Below, in pieces: positions 35,031 through 44,759 of a stretch of 64,000 bases of DNA. The DNA is from Tomocerus qinae (Eukaryota > Arthropoda > Collembola > Entomobryomorpha > Tomoceridae), in the NCBI GenBank assembly GCA_020055645.1, contig CM034546.1, positions 68,262,001 to 68,326,000 on the forward strand. Reading direction: 5' to 3'. Positions within the stretch are counted from its first letter, which is position 1, and the number at the start of each line of letters is the position of its first letter. Both the position numbers and the translations under genes were made by a program. The notes beneath the pieces are model-generated. The model saw only the letters and a program-made list of their open reading frames with translations. It searched no databases and had not been told where the DNA came from.

Positions 35031-36525
35031 GGAATGACTTTCTTTAACTAAGTTTAACTTTAACTTTAACTAATCATAAACTAAAAACTAATAATACAGA
35101 ATTTGAAATCTAATTCAAAAACCATATAACAATAGTAATGACTTTGTGTAAATACATAAAAATTTGAGCTATTATAAGCTAACATTTTATATATAAGAAG
35201 TTAATAATTGTAGTATACATCTTTAATTAAATGATACAATTAAAATGCTGTAAAACGTACAACGGTATAATTACCTAATCAAATGTGGCAGAATCCATTC
35301 TATTTAGTTAACTAACAGGCCAACCCACAAAATTTATTTTTTATAATAAATTCTTAATATTTCATAAATTGACGCATAATATTTCAATTCCTGGTCGGTT
35401 CAATGCGTATAAGTAAGTATTTAGCAATTGCTAATTTTTAAAGTTATAAGATAACTAGTGAACCCAGCTAAGGGGCAAATCTAGCACTCAAGAGAAATTC
35501 AGCAGACCACCCTTCACAGTAATAACAACAATTTCGAAAGCATCGTATTAGGTTATTATTTATTATGTTAACTTTTTAAATACAAAGTACAATTTAAATA
35601 AATATACTTTAATATCTATAGTGGTGGATAAATTAGCTGCAGCCCAAACTTCCTGATAAAAAGGAATTTCCTAAACTAAAATAATAACTGTAGATCGTAG
35701 CTTCAAATGCAAGAAAAAATGAAAGACTTCATTTTTGAAAAAAATCCCACAGTCGCCAAAAAGCTCCCTTTTTGATCAGAAAAATAAGATTCCCCCTGGG
35801 ATTTTGGAAAAACGTACAAATTCTATAAGTACAACTTACGAATAAATATTTTTAAAGAATAGTTAATTACCCATTACTCTTATTTAATTCTACAAAAAGT
35901 GGTGCCAACTGCCAAAAGAATCAAGAGGGTAGTAAAAAGTAAACCCAATTCCACTAAAAAATGTTAAGTTTGTCTATGTAGCATAACCAATTTGTATTAA
36001 CAGTTTTCAAATGCTATTTAATAAGCCACATTACGATCATTACGAAATGTCCCCTTTCGTTAATCATTTCCATTCAATCACGACTCACCACCATTCAGCC
36101 TTCTATGTTAATTTCTATTATTGTTTTACTGTTATAATAATATGAAACGAAAACGACTCATTTCGGTTGTTTAGAGGAATTGGGCTTGCGCATTTTGCTT
36201 CTAAGGTACATGCATATATTACGTTTGGAGTTGATGGGAGGAGGAGGTACTCAAAAGTGTTGCAGTCACAGTCCTTGCTATATAACAACCCCACCAATAT
36301 ATAACAAGACTTCATACATAACATACATATTCCTACATCATCACTAAAATCCAACTATATAATTTTACATGGTCGAAAACATCCATGAGAAGTTACTTTT
36401 ACCTATAATTAGCAAAACTAAATCAAAATATATTGCAATGTCACATTTACAAAATGAGTAAGTAATGTAACCAAATAGAATTTATATAATTATCACTGAT
36501 TAATTATATTGATTCCATATTAGTG
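35031..36525. other. mosaic of duplicated non-coding blocks
   Basis: 35040-35240 is not recognised. 35250-35460 matches 19640-19900. 35456-36290 is an inverted relative of 26690-27735 without the nested MITE. 36290-36525 matches 23545-23750, the 3' flank of a receptor gene, cut by the LTR retrotransposon. Confidence 0.6.
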
Positions 36526-36995
36526 TGTGTCCGGGGGAATTGAAGAATGAGACTAGCCTGGGAAATAATTCAAATCTCAAGCCGGGAACGCGAGAGAAGC
36601 CAACGGCGGTTGGCGAGAAGAAAGGGAGAAGCAGTGGCAAACAAGAAGCCGTCCCGTAAGGTCGTACGAGAACGATAGCAGAAGCGTGTTGAGCGGAACC
36701 ACGAGGCTCGAAGAAAATAGTGGAATATAGTTCATTTTTCATTTTGCAATTTATTTGTGTGATAATTTGTAATTTGATTTGGACTTTTGTGTGTTAATAA
36801 ATAGTTAGAAATAACTGATTTTGTAGTAGTGAAACTACACATTATTGAGCAGGGCATAGGTTAGTGTCAGTGGCTCATGATCAGTGTGATCAACGATTAG
36901 TGAGTTGAGTTATATTTTAGTAAGTCCACTTAGCTACGTAGTTCTAGGTGTATTTCGGCATAGAATTAGGTAGAGTGAAGCTGGCCAAAAATACA
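36526..36995 (+). repeat. 5' LTR
   Basis: Starts TGTGTCCGGGGG and ends CCAAAAATACA, i.e. TG...CA termini. An AATAAA-containing stretch (TTAATAAATAG) near 36797 could serve as poly(A) signal. Confidence 0.97.
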
Positions 36996-37013
36996 TGGTG
37001 CCGAAACCCGGGA
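36996..37013 (+). promoter_or_regulatory. primer-binding site, tRNA-Phe type
   Basis: TGGTGCCGAAACCCGGGA directly follows the 5' LTR. It is complementary to the 3' 18 nt of the standard eukaryotic tRNA-Phe (acceptor stem starting GCCGAAA, plus CCA). The tRNA assignment is from memory of that conserved sequence. Confidence 0.8.
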
Positions 37014-37093
37014 GGAATCAGTGACTTTTGATTCAAAAAGTGAAATTTGAGTTTTTTGACTGTTGACTATCAATTGTGTTGTGATATTCAACC

Positions 37094-40000
37094 ATGACTA
37101 CCGGAAGAAGTGATGTTGTTAGGCAGAGCCGAAGACGTGCTGGACAGTTACCGGAGTTTGGCATGCTAGAAGGAGGTCGCCGACAGAGAAAAGAGGATTT
37201 GGAGCAGCCAGCACAAGGCGTGGCAGTTAATACTCTAGTCAACGGTGGTCGACGTAAAACCCCCTCAAGTGCAGGAAGTGTCAAAATGGGAAGTGGTTCA
37301 TCGACGACGACGACTACTAGCAAATCTTCACGAAGGATCCTTGAAGCCGAGCTACAGACAGAAGAGGAGCTTCTTCGATTGGAGGAGGAGATGCTTGCGC
37401 GACGTAAGAAAATTGCAGAGAAAAGACTCGCCCTGCAGAGAGCCCGTATCGAAGAGGAAGAAGAGGATAGTCAAGAGCTGAGCTCGGAGGAAGACTATCA
37501 GACAGTTGACGGTGGCGGGGAGGAAGACGAAGAGGGCTCAAGAGTGGAAAATTGGGTCAATGAACAAGAGAACCCCCCTCTAGGTGATCCGAATCCAGTG
37601 GCCACCATAGCACCAGTGGAAGGAGGTAACGTAGCCATTGAGATGATGGTACAAGCAATAAGTGCACTTACTGATCTCCAAGTGAAAAATAGTCAAGGAG
37701 CTGACTTTAAAAGTTTTGTGACGCGACAATCAGTGGGAAAGGATCTACCCGTGTTTTCTGGGGCAGCTGAAGAGTGGCCGTCATTCATCGAAGAATACAC
37801 GAGTACGACCGAATTATGTAAGTTTACAGATTCTGAAAATTTACGGCGATTAAGAAAATGCCTTAAAGGTAAGGCGAAGGAGGCAGTTGTGTCAATGATG
37901 ACACTGCCAGCTAACGTACCAAGAGTGATTGAGGCTCTAAAGATGAACTTTGGACAACCTCGACTTATAGTGCAATCACTAGTGACTAAAGTGAAAAGTT
38001 TGCCAACCTTGAGAGATGACCGACCTCAGTTGACTATAGACATGGCCAATGCGGTTCGGAATTTGGTGGCTACGATGGTGAGTGTGGGGAATTTAGGCCA
38101 TATGTCTAATCCTCAATTAATGGACGAGTTAGCTGTGAAGTTGCCGGCATCGATGAGAGGCAGTTGGGCACGAGCAGCAATTGAGAAAAAGTCAGATGTG
38201 AGTTTGTCTGATTTTTCAACATGGTTAGACCAGAGGGCGGAGGAGGCCAACCTCTATCGAAATATTACCACTGAGAAGCAAGAACCAACTCGTGACGATG
38301 GGCAGAAGAGCCAGAAAAGAAATCGGAGAGAAGGAGTCTTTGCTACTAGTGATGAAAAAAGTGAAACCAGTGATGATGGACCTTGTTTGTGTTGTGATAA
38401 AAATCACATCCTCAAAAAGTGTCGAGTGTTTATCAAAATGCGTGTGAAAGACAGAGTGACTCTTGCTAGAGACAAGAGGCTTTGTTTCAAGTGCCTAAAA
38501 TCTGGTCACAGGTCTGATCAGTGTGAGGATGACGAAAGTTGTGGTAAGGACGGATGTCAGAAGCCACACAGCCGCTATCTGCATTATGAGAAGAAGCCAG
38601 TTGCAGAAAAGTCAAAGCCGGATGCTGAAAAATCCGAAGAGATTTCAGAGGCAGTCTGCATTAGTCACCAGCAAGGTGAAACTGTGTTACTGTGTGTGCT
38701 ACCTGTAACTCTGCGTGGGCCGAAAGGAAAAATTAAAACATTTGCCATGTTGGACACCGCATCAACAGTGACAATGATTTCCGAGGAGGCGGCTATGGCG
38801 CTCAAATTAGATGGTCCGAAGACGGAGCTAAATCTAAATTGGATGGATTCTACCACCAGAAGAGAGAGGGACGTAATGAACGTGTCTGTAGAAATTTCTG
38901 GTGTCGACGAAGAAGTGAATTTCACAATGAAAAACGTGAAAGTGAAAAAGGATTTGAAGCTGCGTGTTCAATCCCTGGATATGAAAAAGTTGAGTCAGAA
39001 ATGGAAGCATTTGTGTGATGTCAATGTTGAGTCTTTCCGAAATGCACGGCCGCATATTTTGATCGGACAAGACAACAATCAATTTTTGAGATTGTACGAG
39101 ACCGTTGAAGGCCCGCCTAATGCTCCTTGTGCTTCGAGAACCAAATTAGGTTGGGTGGTGCACGGGACTGATTCGAATTTATGTGGAAATAAATCTGAAG
39201 ACTTTGTTAGTCACATTTCCCATCGAGAGAAAAATGACGAAGCATTGCATGGACTAGTGAAGGAGTTTTTTAAAACTGAAGCCTTCGGTGTAAACCTGAA
39301 AGCAGAGAAGCCGCGGTCAAAGGAGGACATACGAGCTCGTCGAATTATAGATGAAAATGTTGTTCGTATGGATGACCGTTGGGAGACTGCCCTGCTGTGG
39401 AGAAGGGATGATGTGAAACTTCCTGAGAGCAAATTAGCTGCTGAAAATAGACTCAGAAGTATCGAGAAGAAGATGGATCGTGACAATCAATTCGCTGACG
39501 AATATTCTCAAAAATTAATCGATTATGAAGCGAAGGGGTACACGCGAAGACTGTCAAATGAGGAAGCGGCTATTCAGACGAATAATACGTGGTACTTGCC
39601 TCACTTTGGAGTCACTAACCCCAACAAACCAGGAAAGCTCCGGCTGGTATTCGACGCTGCGGCCAAGAGTCACGGAGTGAGCCTGAATGATGAATTGTTG
39701 ACCGGACCGGACATGCTATGCTCACTGGTGGGAGTCCTTCTGAAGTTCAGGGAACGAAGAATTGGATTTTCAGGTGACATAGCTGAAATGTTCCATCAGG
39801 TGCGAGTGAAAACTGATGATAGAAAAGCCCAGCGATTTCTCTGGCGAGGAAAAGATCGTGGCCGGCCTCCAGACACTTGGGAGATGAACGTGATGACGTT
39901 TGGTGCCGCCTGTTCACCAACACTTGCCCAAGCTGTAAAAAACAAGAATGCTGAAGAGTTTCGAGCTGAGTTTCCTGGTGCAGTCGACGCAATAGTCAGT

Positions 40001-42781
40001 CAACACTACGTTGATGACTATCTGGATAGTGTGGATAGTGAGGAGCAAGCTATTCAAAAAATCCGTGATGTGACAGAGGTCCACAGGAGAGGAGGATTCA
40101 AGATTACTAAGTGGATTAGTAATTCTAAGAAAGTACTTGAAGAAATTGTGGCGAATGAAGAACTGGGAAGCAGCTGTTTGGAGGAAGTCATGAATCTTGA
40201 TATGGAATCAGATTTCAAAATTGAACGTGTCCTCGGCCTGCGTTGGAATCCTAATTCTGATGTTTTTGAATTCGCTACTAATTTCGCAAAAGTTGAGAAG
40301 ACTATTGTTACGGGAAGTAAGATACCTACAAAGAGGGAAATGCTGAAACTCGTTATGTCAATCTTCGACCCGGTTGGATTTCTGTGTCCATTTATTGTGC
40401 GGGCGAAGATTTTATTGCAAGAAGTTTGGCGAGCCGGAATTGGTTGGGATGACCAATTAACCGAAGACTTGAACGAGAAGTGGCAGTCGTGGATCAAGGA
40501 TTTGCAGGACATATGTTATGTGAAGATTCCACGATGCTACAGCAAACGAACAGAGAAAGCACAGTCAGTTCAGTTGCACGTTTTTTGTGATGCTTCGCCA
40601 CAAGCCTTTGCTGCTGTCGCATACCTGAGGATTGATGTCGGAGGAGCCGTAGAAGTTGTAATCTGCGCGGCAAAATCTGGAGTGGCACCCCTGAAGCCAA
40701 TTTCCATCCCAAGGTTGGAGTTGCAAGCTGCCGTGATGGGGACGAGACTGGCCACAACATTAAGAGAAGAACATCGAATAAAATTCGATTGTGTGCATTT
40801 TTGGAGCGACTCTCGGACTGTTATATGCTGGATCCGATCTGACGCTCGCAAATATAAACCATTTGTCAGTCATCGGATTGGAGAGATCCTGGAGACTTCT
40901 GAAGTGAACGAATGGCATTGGGTCCCTACTGGAGAAAATGTTGCAGATGAGGCGACGAGGGATTCCATGGAAAATGATCTGACTGAGAAAAGCCGTTGGA
41001 TTAACGGGCCACAATTCCTGCTGGAACCTGAATGTGAGTGGCCACGAGAGAAGGAGATATCTCTTCAGACGGGGGGAGTCTCAGAAGAAATAAAATCGAC
41101 GGAGTACGTACTTGCAGCTGACCATGAAGATTGGATCTCCTGGTATCTGGCAAAGTACTCTACCTGGACTGGACTTGTGAGAGTGACAGCTTGGATCCTT
41201 CGCTTCAAGAGCAATTGTAAATTGAAGAAGTCGGAGAGGATGCTGAGGAAGTCACTATTGCCGTCTGAATGTGAAGCAGCAGAGATTGTACTGACGAGGA
41301 TTTCTCAGTGGCAATCATTTGCTACTGAAATCAGACATTTGCTTAAAGGAAAGCCGATACCGAAAGAGAGTAGGCTGAATACTTTCAAGATTTTTCTGGA
41401 TGACAATCAAGTATTGAGACTTAGTGGAAGGACTGTCAAATCTCCAGAATTATCATTTGACACGAGGCAGCCAGTTGTGTTGGACCCCAAGAATATTTAC
41501 ACCCGGCTGATAATTCAAGATTATCATGTTCGAGCGAGACACCATGGACAGGAAGCTGTAGTGAACCAATTACAGCAGAAGTATTGGATCCTGAATGTCA
41601 GGACTGCAGTGAAGAGTGCCTGGAATAACTGTCAGGAGTGTAAGATATCGAGAGCTATCCCAAGAAATCCTGAGATGGGGGATTTACCTGAAATTCGAGT
41701 AACGAGAGCTGAAAGACCCTTTTCAGTGACGGGCGTCGACTACTTCGGGCCCATGGAAGTCACTATTGGGCGAAGACGAGAAAAGAGGTATGGTGTACTA
41801 TTCACGTGCCTTGCTACCAGAGCAGTGCACCTGGAATTAGCTAATTCCCTCTCTACCGACTCATGTATCATGGCGATTCGGAGGATGATCGGGAGGAGAG
41901 GAAACCCAACCAAGATGTATTCCGATAACGGAACGAATTTTCGAGGAGCAGATGCAGAGCTTCGGAAATCAATTCAAGAATTGGACGAAAAGAAGATCAT
42001 GGAAGATCTGACTCCCCGTGGAATAGAGTGGCATTTCATTGCACCCTCTTCCCCATTTATGGGTGGGGCATGGGAGCGGCTAGTGAAGTCAGTGAAGATC
42101 GCCCTGAAAGCAACGTTGAAGGAACGTGCCCCGAAGGAGGAGACCCTTCAAACTCTTTTAATTGAAGCTGAGAGTGTCGTGAACAGCCGTCCACTGACAC
42201 ATGTATCAATAGACCCGGATGATGAACCGGCCCTGACGCCCTACAATTTTCTGATTGGGACAACTACTATAGCAGCAGCTCCGGGAATGTTTTCGGATGA
42301 CGAATTTTATCTCCGTAAACAATGGAGAGTTGCTCAGAGACTGGCGGATATGTTTTGGCGGCGGTGGATTGCTGAGTATTTGCCGTCATTAACTCGGAGG
42401 AAGAAATGGCATCGGACTACAGATCCAGTGAAAGTTGGGGATCTGGTGATTATCGCGGATGGGAACCTGGAAAGAGGATTCTGGCCCAGAGGGAAGATTG
42501 TCGCCACCTACCCAGGAAAGGACTGTGTCGTACGAGTGGTGGATGTCAACACCAGCACCGGAATACTTCGAAGACCCGTTGGCAAGTTATGCGTTTTGGA
42601 TGTCGCTAGAGGAGTGGACAAAACCAGTTCTGCCACTGGGGGGAGTATGTGTCCGGGGGAATTGAAGAATGAGACTAGCCTGGGAAATAATTCAAATCTC
42701 AAGCCGGGAACGCGAGAGAAGCCAACGGCGGTTGGCGAGAAGAAAGGGAGAAGCAGTGGCAAACAAGAAGCCGTCCCGTAA
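37094..42781 (+). CDS. BEL/Pao gag-pol polyprotein, 1895 aa
   Basis: One open frame from ATG 37094. Basic N-terminus and an acidic coiled-coil-like stretch lead to the gag core (DUF1759-type, about residues 214-386). Two Cys-rich knuckles follow (CLCCDKNHILKKC and CFKCLKSGHRSDQC, about 430-476). The aspartic protease has AMLDTAS at about 551. Reverse transcriptase runs from about 846, with FSGDIAEMFHQV near 892 and catalytic YVDD at 972-975. RNase H starts near 1160 (FCDAS, LELQAAV, WSDSRTV). The integrase has an HHCC finger (about 1477-1515) and a core with Asp 1549, Asp 1611 and Glu 1661. A C-terminal DUF5641-type domain covers about 1750-1838. The last 45 codons lie in the 3' LTR, so the stop (42779-42781) is LTR-encoded. 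All catalytic motifs seen are intact, so this copy may be active or recently active. Confidence 0.95.
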   Translation: MTTGRSDVVRQSRRRAGQLPEFGMLEGGRRQRKEDLEQPAQGVAVNTLVNGGRRKTPSSAGSVKMGSGSSTTTTTSKSSRRILEAELQTEEELLRLEEEMLARRKKIAEKRLALQRARIEEEEEDSQELSSEEDYQTVDGGGEEDEEGSRVENWVNEQENPPLGDPNPVATIAPVEGGNVAIEMMVQAISALTDLQVKNSQGADFKSFVTRQSVGKDLPVFSGAAEEWPSFIEEYTSTTELCKFTDSENLRRLRKCLKGKAKEAVVSMMTLPANVPRVIEALKMNFGQPRLIVQSLVTKVKSLPTLRDDRPQLTIDMANAVRNLVATMVSVGNLGHMSNPQLMDELAVKLPASMRGSWARAAIEKKSDVSLSDFSTWLDQRAEEANLYRNITTEKQEPTRDDGQKSQKRNRREGVFATSDEKSETSDDGPCLCCDKNHILKKCRVFIKMRVKDRVTLARDKRLCFKCLKSGHRSDQCEDDESCGKDGCQKPHSRYLHYEKKPVAEKSKPDAEKSEEISEAVCISHQQGETVLLCVLPVTLRGPKGKIKTFAMLDTASTVTMISEEAAMALKLDGPKTELNLNWMDSTTRRERDVMNVSVEISGVDEEVNFTMKNVKVKKDLKLRVQSLDMKKLSQKWKHLCDVNVESFRNARPHILIGQDNNQFLRLYETVEGPPNAPCASRTKLGWVVHGTDSNLCGNKSEDFVSHISHREKNDEALHGLVKEFFKTEAFGVNLKAEKPRSKEDIRARRIIDENVVRMDDRWETALLWRRDDVKLPESKLAAENRLRSIEKKMDRDNQFADEYSQKLIDYEAKGYTRRLSNEEAAIQTNNTWYLPHFGVTNPNKPGKLRLVFDAAAKSHGVSLNDELLTGPDMLCSLVGVLLKFRERRIGFSGDIAEMFHQVRVKTDDRKAQRFLWRGKDRGRPPDTWEMNVMTFGAACSPTLAQAVKNKNAEEFRAEFPGAVDAIVSQHYVDDYLDSVDSEEQAIQKIRDVTEVHRRGGFKITKWISNSKKVLEEIVANEELGSSCLEEVMNLDMESDFKIERVLGLRWNPNSDVFEFATNFAKVEKTIVTGSKIPTKREMLKLVMSIFDPVGFLCPFIVRAKILLQEVWRAGIGWDDQLTEDLNEKWQSWIKDLQDICYVKIPRCYSKRTEKAQSVQLHVFCDASPQAFAAVAYLRIDVGGAVEVVICAAKSGVAPLKPISIPRLELQAAVMGTRLATTLREEHRIKFDCVHFWSDSRTVICWIRSDARKYKPFVSHRIGEILETSEVNEWHWVPTGENVADEATRDSMENDLTEKSRWINGPQFLLEPECEWPREKEISLQTGGVSEEIKSTEYVLAADHEDWISWYLAKYSTWTGLVRVTAWILRFKSNCKLKKSERMLRKSLLPSECEAAEIVLTRISQWQSFATEIRHLLKGKPIPKESRLNTFKIFLDDNQVLRLSGRTVKSPELSFDTRQPVVLDPKNIYTRLIIQDYHVRARHHGQEAVVNQLQQKYWILNVRTAVKSAWNNCQECKISRAIPRNPEMGDLPEIRVTRAERPFSVTGVDYFGPMEVTIGRRREKRYGVLFTCLATRAVHLELANSLSTDSCIMAIRRMIGRRGNPTKMYSDNGTNFRGADAELRKSIQELDEKKIMEDLTPRGIEWHFIAPSSPFMGGAWERLVKSVKIALKATLKERAPKEETLQTLLIEAESVVNSRPLTHVSIDPDDEPALTPYNFLIGTTTIAAAPGMFSDDEFYLRKQWRVAQRLADMFWRRWIAEYLPSLTRRKKWHRTTDPVKVGDLVIIADGNLERGFWPRGKIVATYPGKDCVVRVVDVNTSTGILRRPVGKLCVLDVARGVDKTSSATGGSMCPGELKNETSLGNNSNLKPGTREKPTAVGEKKGRSSGKQEAVP
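42637..42647 (+). promoter_or_regulatory. polypurine tract
   Basis: TGGGGGGAGTA abuts the 3' LTR, where plus-strand priming is expected. It lies within the coding frame. Confidence 0.75.
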
Positions 42782-43117
42782 GGTCGTACGAGAACGATAG
42801 CAGAAGCGTGTTGAGCGGAACCACGAGGCTCGAAGAAAATAGTGGAATATAGTTCATTTTTCATTTTGCAATTTATTTGTGTGATAATTTGTAATTTGAT
42901 TTGGACTTTTGTGTGTTAATAAATAGTTAGAAATAACTGATTTTGTAGTAGTGAAACTACACATTATTGAGCAGGGCATAGGTTAGTGTCAGTGGCTCAT
43001 GATCAGTGTGATCAACGATTAGTGAGTTGAGTTATATTTTAGTAAGTCCACTTAGCTACGTAGTTCTAGGTGTATTTCGGCATAGAATTAGGTAGAGTGA
43101 AGCTGGCCAAAAATACA
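42648..43117 (+). repeat. 3' LTR
   Basis: 470 bp, read as identical to the 5' LTR. Includes the last codons and stop of the polyprotein. Confidence 0.97.
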
Positions 43118-43129
43118 AGTGCTTCATTT

Positions 43130-44759
43130 CTATAAACTTGTAAGTAAAAGAACTAAATTATCGATTACACTCTCAAAAAATGTGAAAATTGTTAGCACGT
43201 TGATATAAAAGAAACTTCCTATAGGAAATCGAATAGGATACAGAGATTTGACATATGCATCAGACAGCCTATTCCTCTTAAGACCATGGTCATAGACTTT
43301 AATGATAGAACTTGAAAGACAAAAAATAGCACCAGCCCTTTTAAAAATTATGACCATTCCTACATTCAAGACAATTCCGAACATTGGGAAAACAAGGTAA
43401 TCTGATAAATTCAACACGTTCACCATTGCAACGCTCACGTAAATAATTACGGTGTCGACTATTAAAACGACAAACAAAAAGACAGGCATGATGTAGTCCA
43501 GTAATGGATCTTTCATCATACTTATTAAGTAGTGGAGCGATCGATAAGACACCAGAATGTTTTCAATATTGATACTTCCAGTCTGCATTCCATTTCTGTA
43601 AAAGTAATAGAAATTAATTCATTTGTATTTACTTAGCTAAGGAAATTAGGGCAAGGTTAGAGTAAATAATATATTAATTACAATTTAATTAATTAATTAA
43701 AATATTAATACTTACTGTTATTTTATTATAGTATTTTTGAACAATATAAGGTTGCATAGAATTTACAGTACCCTTAAATATTACTATTGCCTTGTAACAA
43801 AATAACAGCGTAAATAAAATTACCTTAGATAGGTCAACCAGTAGATAATACTGTAAACTATCGTGGCATAATTGCTGAAAGCGAATGAGATGGGTATTAG
43901 AATATTGAACCACGTAAACAATTCCAAAACTGTAAATATTGGTAGAAAATATTCGGCATATTTCCCCATCAGTGGTGGCAAGTAGGAATAGACGTATCGA
44001 GATGAGTTCGGGTTAGACACAAATAGGATACTGAACATGAATGGGTACACAGTTAGCACCGGAATAGTCAATGAGACAGCCAGCGTGTTCTCATCAAACT
44101 TTTTCCTCTCGTGTACGTTCCATTTGTCTGTACAACCAACATTAACTATTTTAATTAATGGTGTCTCAGTTTTACGACATGATTTAATTTATTTAATTGA
44201 TTATAATTTTTAGTTATTCCCAATTAACCCTTTATGCATTCAATAATGAATAATTAATCTTAATGCAAAAATACAAAATCGACAGACAATAATTTTGTTA
44301 ATGAAAGAGGTTAAATAAATTAAAAATTATAGTAGGAAAACTGATGTTAATTTTTTGCCTCCATATTTTTTAATGTGTGAATATGAGATTTTGGCACTTA
44401 CCAGCCAAGGTCTTCCACAGGGTTAAACAGGCTTGTAATGTTCCGACCACCTTGTCTGTAGCTATTATAGCGAAAACATGGAAAATGGCACTGTAAATAG
44501 CAAAGAGTATCCACAAAGCATGGAATAATTTCTGTGACGTTGAAACGACTGGCGAATTGTATACGAAATAAAACGAAATGACGAGAAATGCCCATTGAAG
44601 AAAAATGTTTCCAACAGCAAATTTCCAAAGCATGATTCTCCGTTTTGAATCAATTTTTTGAATAACCCCGTTTTTAGTCCATTTGAATGGAAGAAATGGG
44701 TAGAATAAACAAATACGATTCACAAATGAATTAAGTCGTACAGTATTCTTTATAGCCAT
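43130..44759 (-). CDS. gustatory-receptor-like 7TM protein (3 exons, 375 aa), retroelement in 3' flank
   Basis: Exons on minus: 44759-44402, 44127-43824, 43595-43130, the same lengths and phases as the other two minus-strand receptors. It starts MAIKNTVRL instead of MIIKNTAR. Helices and the final LTIFTFFES.IDNLVLLLTSL are retained. The stop TAG (43130-43132) is only 8 nt from the target duplication of the BEL/Pao element. The native 3' UTR and poly(A) site have therefore been pushed 6.6 kb away, and transcripts would read into an LTR in antisense. The coding sequence itself is unbroken. Right-hand member of the receptor-CNOT2 duplication. Confidence 0.85.

Larger units (their letters stand above)
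36526..43117 (+). mobile_element. BEL/Pao LTR retrotransposon, complete (6592 bp)
   Basis: Complete element with two 470-bp LTRs that read as identical, a primer-binding site, a single gag-pol frame and a polypurine tract. It is flanked by a 4-bp duplication AGTG (36522-36525 and 43118-43121). The paralogous site at about 23740-23750 is uninterrupted, which gives an empty-site reference. It is inserted antisense, 8 nt beyond the stop codon of the receptor at 43130-44759. Identical LTRs and an open frame indicate a recent insertion. GC content of the coding part is visibly higher than that of the host DNA around it. Confidence 0.97.

Noticed and set aside
37033..42864. Numerous antisense and alternate-frame ORFs in the BEL/Pao element
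   Set aside because: Shadows of the 1895-codon gag-pol frame.
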